64,000 nt of DNA from Thiohalocapsa sp. PB-PSB1 (GTDB taxonomy: Bacteria > Pseudomonadota > Gammaproteobacteria > Chromatiales > Chromatiaceae), in the NCBI GenBank assembly GCA_016745215.1, contig CP050890.1, positions 3,100,001 to 3,164,000 on the forward strand. The letters run 5' to 3'. Positions within the stretch are counted from its first letter, which is position 1. Every line of letters begins with the position of its first letter. This document shows positions 33,301 through 45,400 of this stretch, in pieces. The notes below the pieces were generated by a model. The model was not told the origin of the DNA, did not search any database, and saw nothing but the letters and a program-made list of their open reading frames with translations. The position numbers were made by a program, and so were the translations under genes.

Positions 33301-34652
33301 GGTCGCCCGCAAGCGGGCTCCTACGCCGTGCGGCTCCCATGGCTGGTCAAGGTCCGCTTGCGGGGGAGGCGCCTTGGGCACGCTGCGTCTGTGCGGTGCA
33401 TCCTTGCATTCTTTGCAGGCAGCTCCCTTCTCCCGGGAAAGGCGCGGCGCTCGCGTCCGCTCCGCTGGCATCATTTGCTGGGTCGCCCGCAAGCGGGCTC
33501 CTACGCCGTGCGGTTCCCGTGGCTGGTCAAAGTCCGCTTGCGGGCGAGGCACGTTGGGCACGCTGCGTCTGTGCGGTGCATCCTTGCATTCTTTGCAGGC
33601 AGCTCCCTTCTCCCGGGAAAGGCGCGGCGCTCGCGTCCGCTCCGCTGGCATCATTTGCTGGGTCGCCCGCAAGCGGGCTCCTACGCCGTGCGGTTCCCGT
33701 GGCTGGTCAAAGTCCGCTTGCGGGCGAGGCGCCTTGGGCACGCTGCGTCTGTGCGGTGCATCCTTGCATTCTTTGCAGGCAGCTCCCTTCTCCCGGGAAA
33801 GGCGCGGCGCTCGCGTCCGCTCCGCTGGCATCATTTGCTGGGTCGCCCGCAAGCGGGCTCCTACGCCGTGCGGTTCCCGTGGCTGGTCAAGGTCCGCTTG
33901 CGGGCGAGGCGCCTTGGGCACGCTGCGTCTGTGCGGTGCATCCTTGCATTCTTTGCAGGCAGCTCCCTTCTCCCGGGAAAGGCGCGGCGCTCGCGTCCGC
34001 TCCGCTGGCATCATTTGCTGGGTCGCCCGCAAGCGGGCTCCTACGCCGTGCGGTTCCCGTGGCTGGTCAAGGTCCGTTTGCGGGCGAGGCGCCTTGGGCA
34101 CGCTGCGTCTGTGCGGTGCATCCTTGCATTCTTTGCAGGCAGCTCCCTTCTCCCGGGAAAGGCGCGGCGCTCGCGTCCGCTCCGCTGGCATCATTTGCTG
34201 GGTCGCCCGCAAGCGGGCTCCTACGCCGTGCGGTTCCCGTGGCTGGTCAAGGTCCGTTTGCGGGCGAGGCGCCTTGGGCACGCTGCGTCTGTGCGGTGCA
34301 TCCTTGCATTCTTTGCAGGCAGCTCCCTTCTCCCGGGAAAGGCGCGGCGCTCGCGTCCGCTCCGCTGGCATCATTTGCTGGGTCGCCCGCAAGCGGGCTC
34401 CTATGCCGTGCGGTTCCCGTGGCTGGTCAAGGTCCGCTTGCGGGCGAGGCGCCTTGGGCACGCTGCGTCTGTGCGGTGCATCCTTGCATTCTTTGCAGGC
34501 AGCTCCCTTCTCCCGGGAAAGGCGCGGCGCTCGCGTCCGCTCCGCTGGCATCATTTGCTGGTTCGCCCGCAAGCGGGCTCCTACGCCGTGCGGCTCCCGT
34601 GGCTGGTCAAGGTCCGCTTGCGGGCGAGGCGCCTTGGGCACGCTGCGTCTGT
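33301..34652 (-). repeat. Tandem array of a 180-bp unit (7 full units plus half)
   Basis: Units start at 33301, 33481, 33661, 33841, 34021, 34201, 34381 and a partial one at 34561. They differ by only a few bases each. Each unit contains CGCCCGCAAGCGGGCTCCTA, GGCTGGTCAA, CGCTGCGTCTGTGCGGTGCA and CTCCCGGGAAAGGCGCGGCG. The unit can fold through CGCCCGCAAGCG / CGCTTGCGGGCG arms. Because 180 is a multiple of three, long periodic open frames appear on both strands; I regard them as artefacts. Single diverged copies: 2513-2690 and a fragment at 48944-48996. Confidence 0.95.
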
Positions 34653-34694
34653 GAAGACAGGCAAGGTGGTGTGTTTCTCCACGGAAATCGCCTA
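34652..34694 (-). repeat. Inverted copy of the GGCGATTTCNGTGGAGAAACA repeat
   Basis: Read on the minus strand it is GGCGATTTCCGTGGAGAAAC followed by ACCTTGCCTGTCTTC, matching 2449-2498. It caps the 180-bp array at the side facing the PKS locus. Confidence 0.6.
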
Positions 34695-34709
34695 AATATG
34701 CTCTTAGGC

Positions 34710-36398
34710 CTAGGCCACCTCTTGCAAAGGCGCGACTACCGCGCTGCTCGCCGGGGCACCCGATTCGCCGGTGAGTGTATCCGGAATCGAGGCGACAAAC
34801 TCCTTACCATCGTCGGCACAGATGAACTGTGCTACATGCCGTCCAGCGGCCGCAGCCCGGATCAAGCCACCTGTCGTTGCCCAGACACCAGAGAGATAGA
34901 AGTTCTGCAGGCCGGGTAGGCCGGGTCCGTGCTTCTTGACCTCCTCCTCGAGGGTCTCGCCACCCTCCACAAAGGGCTGCCAACCCAGCACAGTGCCGTT
35001 GTAGTTATTGGTATAGCGAACCTGGGTCAGCGGTGTCGATGTGTCGGTAAACTCCACGCTCTCTTTGAGGCCTGGGTGTTTGCGATCCAGATAGTCGATC
35101 AGGAAGTTCTGGACCGATTCCTTCGCCTGTTTGTAAGCCTTGCTTCGCTTCACCTGCTTGGTATAGGTGACATAGTTGTTGCGCTGTGTCGTGACCTTGA
35201 ACTCGGGTCCGCCCTCATTCAGCTCGCGCCAGGGTTGGATATCGCAGAAATAGGTGATGTACAGCATCGCCTTGCCTTCGGGTACGAGCTCCGGGTAGTA
35301 CCGGCTGCGCATCTGTACGTTGATACTTGCATGACGAATCCCGGGTAGCTGTGCACCTTCCTCTGCCGTCAGCAGGTGCGTACTGCAGCGTTCGATTGCC
35401 GGGAAGTCTTTGTCGAGCGCCAGGAATAGGATGAAGTACCCTGGGAAGATCATGCCGTCTTCATCAATGACCTTGGTATAGAGACGCTGGTAGGTCTCGT
35501 TGAGATACTGACCCTGAAGCATCTTCATGAAGGTCGTGTAGCCGTCGCAGGCCGATACGACGATATCGGCAAAGCGTCGAGTCCCATCCTCCAACTCCAC
35601 ACCGACCGCCTTGCTATCCTCGACGAGTATCTTCGCTACCTTGTGGTTGTAGTGGATCTGCCCTCCCAGCCCTTGGTAACGGACCGCGATCGAATCGGCC
35701 AGCCCCATGGAACCGCCTTCGGGCACACCGGCAGATGCATTGGCGTGACTACCGAGGTTGAAGTAGAAGGGTAGTACCGGGAAGTTGGGCATCTTCTCGA
35801 AGAAGATGAAATTGAATGCCTCGCGCAGGTATGAATTCTTGCACTTGCCAGAGAAATCCGTCATCAACTCGGTGATCGACTTGCCGATCAGCCTGAAATA
35901 GGGTGTGAACTTGGCCATCATCCAAGTCCTCTCCCAGAACCCCATCAGCCCCACGGGCTTGAGGAATGGATAGACGTTGATGCACTTCTGGAAGCGCCTG
36001 ATGCCGTGGCAGAATTCCTTGACGATGGCTTTGTCTTCAGGCGCGACCTCGAGTAGGTGGGCCTGCAGTCGATCCGGATTCGAATAGAAATGTATCTTGT
36101 GCCCGTCCGAGTGTTCGACCGTATTGAAGATCTCGAAGTTGCGTATCTGCTTCCCTTGGATCGCACCGAGCTCGAGCCAGATCTGATGCATCTCGTTCCC
36201 TGGACCGCTCCCCAGCAGCCAGCTGATGCAACAGTCCAAGATGTAGTGGTTGCGTCGCTCCCAGCCGGTACAGCAACCCCCAGGGATTTCGTGCATCTCC
36301 AGGACTTCGGTGTCGTATCCGTTCATCTGCGCATAGCACCCTGTGGATAGGCCGCCTAGGCCTCCACCGATGATGAGCATTGTCTTGCGTGAACTCAC
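34710..36398 (-). CDS. CrtI/phytoene-desaturase-like FAD oxidoreductase of the PTM-like locus
   Basis: 562 residues from the GTG at 36398, chosen because GGAGGT lies eight bases upstream; the in-frame ATG at 36446 would place the ribosome site inside the gene. The dinucleotide fold is TMLIIGGGLGGLSTGCYAQM with GGCCTGWERRN close behind. A substrate domain with FYFNLGSHANASAGVPEGGS follows, and the C-terminal FAD motif is LQNFYLSGVWATTGGLIRAA. It belongs to the CrtI/CrtISO superfamily. In polycyclic tetramate macrolactam clusters such enzymes (HSAF OX proteins, IkaB) close carbocycles on the polyene tetramate. It lies about 100 bases downstream of the PKS-NRPS on the same strand, so that job is likely; a stand-alone carotenoid enzyme is less likely because no other crt gene is present. 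Confidence 0.8.
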   Translation of the reverse strand: MSSRKTMLIIGGGLGGLSTGCYAQMNGYDTEVLEMHEIPGGCCTGWERRNHYILDCCISWLLGSGPGNEMHQIWLELGAIQGKQIRNFEIFNTVEHSDGHKIHFYSNPDRLQAHLLEVAPEDKAIVKEFCHGIRRFQKCINVYPFLKPVGLMGFWERTWMMAKFTPYFRLIGKSITELMTDFSGKCKNSYLREAFNFIFFEKMPNFPVLPFYFNLGSHANASAGVPEGGSMGLADSIAVRYQGLGGQIHYNHKVAKILVEDSKAVGVELEDGTRRFADIVVSACDGYTTFMKMLQGQYLNETYQRLYTKVIDEDGMIFPGYFILFLALDKDFPAIERCSTHLLTAEEGAQLPGIRHASINVQMRSRYYPELVPEGKAMLYITYFCDIQPWRELNEGGPEFKVTTQRNNYVTYTKQVKRSKAYKQAKESVQNFLIDYLDRKHPGLKESVEFTDTSTPLTQVRYTNNYNGTVLGWQPFVEGGETLEEEVKKHGPGLPGLQNFYLSGVWATTGGLIRAAAAGRHVAQFICADDGKEFVASIPDTLTGESGAPASSAVVAPLQEVA

Positions 36399-36499
36399 AG
36401 CGCTTACCTCCAAAAGTTGATGTCGAGTCGATGCGGCCTTGATCATTCTCTGTCCCGCCTGCGGGGAGGAGGGTCATCTGTGATCAAGGCCGGTCGATC

Positions 36500-39400
36500 T
36501 CAGTTCGCAGCAATCTGTAGATCGCGCATTGTTTCCGTATGCTGGCGGCTCGCCGCAGCGGGTCTGCGCTGCAAGATGTCGCTGATCATCTGCCCGTGTG
36601 TCACCGCATTGTCGCCGAGCAGCATGTCCTCGTGCAGACTCACACCGAGATGCAGGAGGACAGCAGAGCCTGAGCCTCCTTCCCAACTCGTCAGCTTGTT
36701 CTCGCGATAGGGATCCCGATCGTTTGCCTCGACGATGAAGTCGACGGCTGCATCGATCTGCTGCAGGTTCTTCTGCTGGTAGACGAAGTCGATGTAGTTG
36801 TTCGCCTGCATCATGGTGTGGTCTTGAACCTGTCGCGAACCGGTGTGCTTCTCGAAGTGGCCGCGCAGCTCCTCGCGGAAGTCGTTCAGGATCTGCTCGG
36901 TGATCTCGAGGTCGTCGAGTATCCGATAGGAGTCCATGATGACGACACGTTCGACTCGATGACCACGCCGTTCGAGCTCGACAGCGACCTCGAACGCCAG
37001 GTTGCCGCCCAGAGAGTAGCCGAACAGGTGGTAGGGTCCCTGCGGCTGCAGTCGCAGGATGTGCTCGCAGTAGCGCTGTAGCTTGTCTTCTTCCGTCAGG
37101 TAGTTGAATGAGACCAGAGTGGTCTCCGGCATCGCCTCAGCGAGGGCCTGGTAGACGATGCTGTATCCACCTGCGGGCGGGAAGCTGAACAGGTGGGTGC
37201 GCCCGGCTGCGCCGTTGTAGACGATGTAGGGTGCGGCACCCTTCTGCTTACCGGTGACGATCTCCTCGATCGTCTTGGCCATGCCGACCAGAGTCGAGAG
37301 CTTGAACATCTGATTGATGCTCAGCTGCACGCCGAACGCCTCTTGTAGCTGTACCATCAACTCGATGAGGTAGAGCGAGTTGCCGCCTAGTTCGAAGAAG
37401 TCGTCGTACAGTCCGGCTCCCTGGATACCCAGCATCTTGGTCCAGATCTCGGCCACCTTCTTCTCGTACAGGGTCTGGGGGGCGTGCAGGTCGGCCTGCT
37501 GGCCCGGCTCGGGCTTCGGTAGTGCCTTCAGGTCGATCTTGCCGTTGTCGAGTTCCGGCAACCGATCGAGGCGCTGGATGGAGCTCGGCAGCATGTAACT
37601 GGGCAATCTAGCTGCGAGCGACTGTCTGACCTCGGCTGGGTCGATATCCACGTCGATGGCGTCGAAGTATGCCGCCAGGCATGGCTCGCGCATCGCGTTC
37701 TGTTGGATGACGACGATGGCTTGGCGCACGCGAGTATCGCCGACGATGGCCTTCTCGATCTCGCTCAGCTCGATGCGGTGTCCTCTGATCTTGACCTGGG
37801 TATCCTCGCGGCCCTCGAAGTGTATGAGGCCGGTCTCGTCCCAGCGCGCAAGGTCTCCGGTCCGATAGAGCCTGGTCGGTTCCCCGCCGGAGATGGACAG
37901 TTCGACGAACGCATCTCGGGTGCGCTCTTGGTCGTTGATGTAGCCCGCAGAGACGCCGTCTCCACCGATGTAGAGTTCGCCGAGCACGCCAGCAGGGACT
38001 GGATTCCCGAACGGGTCGAGTATGTACAACAGGCTGTTGTTGAACGGGCGACCGATAGGTATGCCGGCCATCAGATCGGTGGTCCGGCCGAGTGTTTGCG
38101 GATTCGCTTCGAAGTAGGTGCTGTCGATGGTCGCCTCGGATGTCCCGTACGAGTTGAAGATGCGCGCGCGGGTGACGTAGCGCAGCTCCTGATAGTCCTT
38201 GACCGTCCAGCGCTCCGAGGCGACCACCACCATACGCATGTCCAAGGTTCTATCCTTCGAGCGCAGATAGTCGACCAGCTTGCGCATCACGGTCGGCACG
38301 AACTCTGCGAAGTCAACGCCGTTCTCGGCGATCGTATCGGCGAGCAGAGGGATGTTCAGCAGCGTGCTGCGCGGACAGAGCTGGAGCGTCTTGCCGGTCG
38401 TCAGGGCGCGCATCCAGTCGCCGCAGAAGACATCGAAGCTGGTACTCGCCATCTGCAAGTGGACCTGGGTCTGGTCCAATTGGTAGGCGCTTGCCCAGGC
38501 CGCTGCGATGGATGCGCAGTTCTGGTGGGTAACCAGTACACCCTTCGGATAGCCTGTCGATCCGGAGGTGAAGACGATGTATGCGCCCAGGTCGGGTGCG
38601 GTGGAGATGCCCGGGTTGGCGCTGTCGTAGCCCTTCAACTCGGCCTCGGCGAGCGCATGCACTGTGGCGTTCAATCCCTCTGGCTGATCGCCGGCCGTGA
38701 GCACCATGCGTGCAGCGCTCTGGGTCAGCATGTGATTGAGCCGATCGAGCGGCTGCTCGCGATCGAGCATCAGGTAGGTCGCGCCAGCCTTGAGGCAGCC
38801 GAGTAAGGCCGAGATCAGCAGTGGCGATTTGTCCAGATACAGCCCGACAACGCTGCCTGGTGCCACCTCCTTGTCGATCAGCAGGTGCGCGATCCGATTG
38901 GCCTGCTGGTTAAGCTCGGCATAGGTCAGGGCTGCGGTGACGCCGTTTTCGCTCATGCGCACCGCTGGTTGAGCGGGTGCCTGCGCGGCATGCGCCTCGA
39001 CACGCTCGTGTACCCAGTCGGTGACACGCTGCTGCGCAGCTTCACCCGACCACTGGTGCAGGATACGGGTCCGTTCCGCCGCGGTAATGAGGTGAAAGTC
39101 GCTGACCGAGGCACTCGGATCTGCGAGCACCTGTCTGGTGATCTCGATGAAGTGCTCGGCCATGCGGGCGATCGTCGTCTCGAAGAACAGGTCCGTGTTG
39201 TACTTGAACGTACCGTAGTAGACGCCCTTCTCCTCGTAGAGCGAGATCGTGATGTCGAACTGGCCTTCCTCTTCGGGCATCCGCAGCAAGCGCATCGGAA
39301 AGCCTTCGTAGTGCGCGACATTGTTCTCGTCGATGTGGCTACGCTCGACTTGATGGTTCAACAGCACGAACATGACCTGGAAGATCGCGCTCCGGCTCGG

Positions 39401-42400
39401 GTCGTGTTCCATCTCCAGACGATCGACCAACAGGGAGAACGGGAATTCCTGGTTCTCCAGCGCCAGCAGCGTCGATTCCCGTACCTGAGCGAGAAAGCGG
39501 CGGAAGTCTGGACGGTCATCGAAGCGTGCCCACATCGGCAGCGGGTTGACGAAGTAGCCGTAAATTTCGGCGAACTCCGCCTGGTCCCGACCGGCGACCG
39601 GACACCCGACGATGATGTCGTTCTGCTGTGTGTACTTGTGCATCAAGATGAAGTAGATGCTGAGCAGCGCGACGAAGGTCGTGGTGCCTTCCTGCTTCGC
39701 GAGTTGTTGCAGCTGCGCCGTCAGGTTCGCATCGATCACGAAGTCGAGCGAGGCGCCGTTGTTCGTCATGACGGCTGGGCGCTGCTTATCGGTCGGCAAG
39801 GCGAGTTGCGGTATCTCGGCTGGTAAGCGGTTGCGCCAGAACTTGTACAGGGCGTTACCGCGTATGCTGTTGATAAGTCGATTCTCGTGCTCGACGAACT
39901 GTCGGTAGCCGACCTTGGGCTGAACGATCTCGATCTCTTGGTCGTCCCCAGCCTTGAGATAGCGTGCGTACAGCGCCTGCATCTCGTTGAGGAACATGTA
40001 GTTCGACCAGGCGTCGGAGATGATGTGGTAGATCGTGATCGCGAAGTAGTAACTCTCGTGCGACTGCTCATACAGGCGGATGCGGAATAGCGGCTCGTTC
40101 TCCAGATCGAACGGCTGCAGGTTGTCTGCGATCACCTGCTCGCGAATCGCATCCCAGTCCTGACCCCGTACGTCGACGACGCTGAGCTGATACGGCCGCT
40201 CGGTATAGACACGCTGCACCGGCTCGCCGTTCACGACATAGAAATTCGCCCGCAGCAGCGGGTGCCGCTTGATGACGCCGTTGACGGCCTTCTCCAGAGT
40301 CGGGATGTCGATGGCAGCCGGGATCTGCATGACGCCACCGATGTTATACGCGGCACTCTCCGGGTTGAGCTGATGGGTGAACCAGATCGCCTTCTGACCG
40401 TAGGAGAGCGGGTACTCGTCCTCGACCTCCAGGTCCGAGAAGGGGTTCTTGGGAGTTTCGTCAACGACCTCGGCCAGTCCGTCGCGAGCGACGAGCGCGC
40501 CATCTGCGCCGACACCGCGCGCCTCGGCCAGCACCGCGATCTTTTGCTCTAGCTCCTCGGCCAGCGCCCTGATACTGAGATTGCCGAGCAGTTTCACGAC
40601 ACTGAGTCGAGTACCGAAGTGTGCCAACATCCGGTTGTTGAGCTCCACGCCCATGATCGAGTCGATCCCGAGTGCGACGATGACGTCGGTGCCCGCGATC
40701 TTACCTGGATCGGTACGCAGGATCTGCGCGATCTGCTTCTTGAATTCCAACTCGACCAGGTTTTTGCGCTGATCGCTCGGAGAGTAAACGTAGCGCGAGA
40801 GGAAGTCGTCCGCCTGTTCATCCACCTCGCCCTCGTCCCCGAGATCCTTGAACAGAGCAGGTCTCTTCGGGTACCAATCGCGCACCTTGTTCCAATGCGC
40901 GTCACAGACCGACAGCTGTGGATCGGGTAGGTCGAGGATGCGCTCGAGTACCTTGATGCCTGCCTCAGGCAGGATCGGCGGCATCCCACGCTGGTTCTTG
41001 TAGTGATCTGCTAGGCCCAGCTCCTTGATCATGCCAATCGCCCAGGGTCCCCAGTTGATACTGAGGGCAGGTAATCCGATCGCGCAGCGGTACTGTGCGA
41101 GTGCGTCCAGGTAGGTGTTCGCGGCGGCGTAGTTCACCTGTCCCGCAGTTGCCACCTGGCCCGCGATCGAGGAGAAGAGAACGAAATGATCGAGTGGTGT
41201 ATCGGCCAGACACTGATGCAGTACCGTCGCACCGACGGTCTTGGTCTCGTAGACTGGGTCGAAGTCCTCTCGCTCGATGCTCGAGACGAGTGCATCCTTG
41301 ACCACACCGCTGCAAAAGAATACGCCGCGGATCGGTGGGTACATCTGCTGCTCGAAGTAGTCCTTGAAGTAGTGCCGCAGCTCGCTCTCGCAGGTGACGT
41401 CCACATCTGCGAGCAGGATCTCGGCACCCATCGATTCCAGCTCGTTGACGAATGCGATCCGCTCGTACAGCCTGTGCCCGCTGTCGATGGACTTCCAGCT
41501 GTCGCGACTGGGGAAGGTCGTGCGGGTGATCAACAGGATGCGTCGCGCGCCCTTGTGGATCAGCCAGCGGCAGACGAGGCGACCTATCGCCCCGAATCCA
41601 CCGGCGACGAGGTAGCATGCATTCGGCTTCATACGCACCGGGAAGGGCGGGCGTAGGCCCTCTGCGGGGACGAGTCGGCTGACATAGCGCCGGCCGTCGC
41701 GATGGCCGACCTCTTGCTCTTCGGCAGGTGAACCGAGCTCCGATACGATCGCAGGGATTAGATCCTCGCCCTGATTCGCCAGATCAATCTGTCGGCCCCA
41801 GTTGTCACATAATTCGTGCTGCGCGAGTACGCGACTGATGCCCGTGATGGATGCTGCCAGCACATTGATCCGCGCTGCATCGCCCTCGGTGACGACTTGG
41901 CCCGATCCGGTCACTACCCATAGCTTGCACCGCAGGTCGGCCTCGCAGATGACCCTGGCGATGAAGATCAAGGAATGCAGATGGCTCTCCTTGAGAGACT
42001 CCAGCTCCTTCATCTGGATCTGATCCAGGCTCGGCGGGCCGTCCAACCCGATGCAGTGGATGATGCCGCTATCCTCCGGATAGCGCGTGGCGAATGCTTG
42101 CAGACAGGTGCGTAGCTGCTCGATGTTGTTCGGTTCGAGGATGAACTCGCCGAGATCTTCGCCGGCGCTATAGCTGGACCCGGGGAAGGCCAGAGAGACT
42201 GCGCAGCCTCGCCGCCGCAGCTCCTCGGCCAGGCGCTGCGCCTGTCCACCGAGGTCGGCGAAGATCAGGTAAGCCTTGGCGAGCTGGGGCTCCTCGTCTT
42301 CCTGTTCTTTGAGAGCCCACTGCGGGCGGTAGAGCCAGCTGTCGATGGTCTGCAGGTTCATGCCGCTTGCGACCGTGTCGACCGCCTGGGCGTTGAATCC

Positions 42401-45400
42401 GGTCAACTCGCCCAGCACGGTCCCGTCGTCGTCGCACAGCAGCAGGTCGCCGACGATCTTCTCGTCGTCTCGGTGCACGATCGTGGCCGCGCACCAGAAT
42501 TGCTGCGGGATATCTGGATTGAGATCGATGCGATCGATCGCGACCGGTAGCCGCGCGATGAGCTCGTCCCCCTCCTTCAGCCGGTTGGTCTCGTAGACGA
42601 TAAGTGTCTGCAGACAGGCGTCGAGCAGGGACGGGTGCAAGTGGTAGTCTGTAGTTTCGAGCCCCGCGGGCAGTTCGATTTTGGCCAGGACGTGCCTGTC
42701 GCCGATCCACAGCGTTTCGATCGCCTGGAACGCCGGGCCATATTGATAGCCGAATCCCTCGAGCAGGGGATAGAGCACCTTCTTGTCGGTCGCCTCGAAG
42801 CTGTTGTTGCGACAGTACTCGAGGTCTACCCGTCCGGCGAGCCTGGCGGAGGGGCGCGATCTGATCAACCCGGAGAAGTGGCGCGTCTCCTGCGCGCTCG
42901 GTGCGGAGCCCTCTTCCTGTTGCGTGCTCGTGCTGACGATCTTGAAGTGTGAACTGCTCTCGTCGATGACCAGGTCGAGCGCCGGATCGGTATCTTCGCT
43001 TAGGAAGACACCCTTCTCGATCCTGACATCTTCGATACCATAGTACCCGGGGCCCCAGTGCTGCTGCATGGCCGCATAGACAAGCTCGACGAACCCGGCT
43101 CCCGGGAAGAGGCAGCTGTTCTGGATAATGTGCTCGCTCAGGTAAGGGTATCTCTCCAGGCTGATGTCCGTGTGCCACACCCCCTGCGCCTCGGTGCTGC
43201 GACTGCCCAGCAGAGGTGCCTCGGCCGCACCCTTGCGCAGGCGTGCGTAAAACGGCGTTTCGTACCAATAGTGATCGCGTAGCCATTGATACCTGGGCAT
43301 GCGCACGAAGCGAGCACCCGGATACATAGCATTCCAGTCGACGGCAATGCCGATACCGGCCAGGCGCGCCAGGGAGCCGTAGAAGTCCTCGGCCTCGGGG
43401 TATTCGCGACGGATCGAATAGAACGAGCGCTGCGTGCGCTCGAGGCTGTCCGCGACCTCGCCGATGGATGCGCCGAGCACTGGTTGCGGCCCGATCTCCA
43501 GGAAGTGCCGGTAGCCCTCCACCATCATGTTGCCGATGGCCTTGGCGAACTGCACCGGCCGGCGAACGTTCTGCCACCAGTACTCTGCGTCGAGTTCCTC
43601 ACCTCCGACACGCGCACCGGTCATCGTCGAGTACAGCGGGATCTGGGCAGGCTTGGCCTCAATTCCCTGCAGGCAGGCGATCAATTCGTCCTTGATGCGA
43701 TCCATGATCGGGCTGTGATAAGGCACCTCTACCCGTAAGAACTTGTTGAAGACCTCGTTCGCCTGACAGCGCTCGGCAATCGCCTGCAGTGCATCTGCAT
43801 CACCGGTCAGGGTGACTGCATTCGGGCTGTTGACCGCACCGATCGAGACCTTCTCGCTGTGCTTGGCCAGGTAGGGTAGGACCGCGTCGTCGGACAGACC
43901 CACCGCCAGCATTTTACCCGAGCCGCGCGTGGTGTGCTGCAAACGGCTGCGGTGTACGATCACCTTCACCGCATCCTCCAGGCTGTACACGCCGGCCAGA
44001 TAGAATGCGGCAGCCTCCCCCGTGCTGTGGCCGACGATGGCGTCGGGTTCGATCCCGTAGGAACGCCAGAGTGCAGCGAGCGCGACCTGTACCGCGAAGT
44101 TTGCGGTCTGGGCCAACCAGGTCTCTGACATCCGCGAATCCTCTGCGTTGGCGAACATCTCCTTGACTAAAGACCAATCTACGAACTTGGCAAACGCCTG
44201 CTCCAACTCGTCGATGGTTGCGCGGAAGACCGGCTCGGATCGATACAGATCATGTCCCATCCCCCACCACTGTGGACCCATGCCGGTCAGCACCCAAACC
44301 AACCGCGGCGGCTCGCCTTGCTCGAGCTGTTCCAGACAGCAGTTGGTGCTGCTGTGCTGGTGTAGATAGGTATCCAGATGGGTCAGCAATTCGTCGCGGT
44401 TGCGGTACCAAAACAGTGCTTGGTAGGGATGGCGTTCGCGTCGCGTGGCGCTGCTGTACCCGAGGTGGTAGATCTCCTCGTCGTCGATCCTCGCGACCTG
44501 GTCGTAGGTTGCCTGGATCTGTTGTGTCAGCCCCTCCTGATCGGCATGGGAGACGAGCAGGATCTTATGACGGTCGAGGGCCAGATCGGTTCGCGCGGCC
44601 TCCTCCGGGCGATACGCTTGTAGAACGACGTGTGCGTTGGTGCCGCCGAACCCGAACGAGTTGACGCCGGCCAACATCGGACCTTCGTGATCGGGCCAAG
44701 GCGTCAATTCGGTCGGAATGGTATACGCATACTCGTCGAACGCAATGGCTTGATTAGGTGCGCTGAAGTGCAGGTGTGGAGGGATCTGACGGTGTTTCAG
44801 TGCCAGCACCGTCTTGATCAGGCCGGCGGTACCGGCTGCAGATTCGGTATGACCAATGTTGGTCTTGACGGAACCGATATAGACTTTGTCTTGGGGTGCC
44901 CGCCCGGGGGTCACCAGACGACCGACGGATTGCGCCTCGAGCGGATCGCCGACCGGTGTCCCGGTGCCGTGCGTTTCGATGTATTGCACTTTGCACGGCT
45001 CCACGCCCGCGCGCCGGTAGGCCCGTTGCATCAACTCCAGCTGCGAGTCTGGATTCGGCACCGTGATGCCGTTGGTGCGCCCGTCCTGATTGACCGCAGT
45101 GCCGAGGATGACCGCATGTATGTTGTCCCCGTCGGCCTCGGCGTCCCGCAGTCTCTTCAGGAGTAACAGAGCGACACCCTCGGAGCGCACATAGCCGTTT
45201 GCGGTTGCGGCGAATGCGTGTGAGTTGCCCGTCGGGGACAGGAATCCGCCTTGCGTCTCGGAAACCGTATACTGGGGCGCGAACAGCAGCAACGCACCGC
45301 CGGCGAAGGCCATCTCGGTATCACCCTGCTGCAGACTCTTGCAGGCCAGGTCGACAGCGACTAGGGACGAACTGCATGCGGTATCGATGGTCAGACTCGG

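Noticed and set aside
33301..34652. CRISPR array
   Set aside because: The units are continuous 180-bp tandem repeats without short repeats separated by unique spacers, and there are no cas genes.
32545..34695. Very long open frames (426-698 codons) on both strands through the 180-bp repeat array, one running antisense into glgC
   Set aside because: They exist because the repeat period is divisible by three; composition is periodic, no start signals are present, and one overlaps glgC on the opposite strand.
37703..38806. Open frame of 367 codons on the plus strand opposite the A domain
   Set aside because: Antisense shadow in GC-rich DNA without start signal or recognisable domain.
42168..43577. 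Open frame of 469 codons on the minus strand inside the PKS-NRPS
   Set aside because: Out-of-frame shadow of the AT/DH region; no family resemblance.
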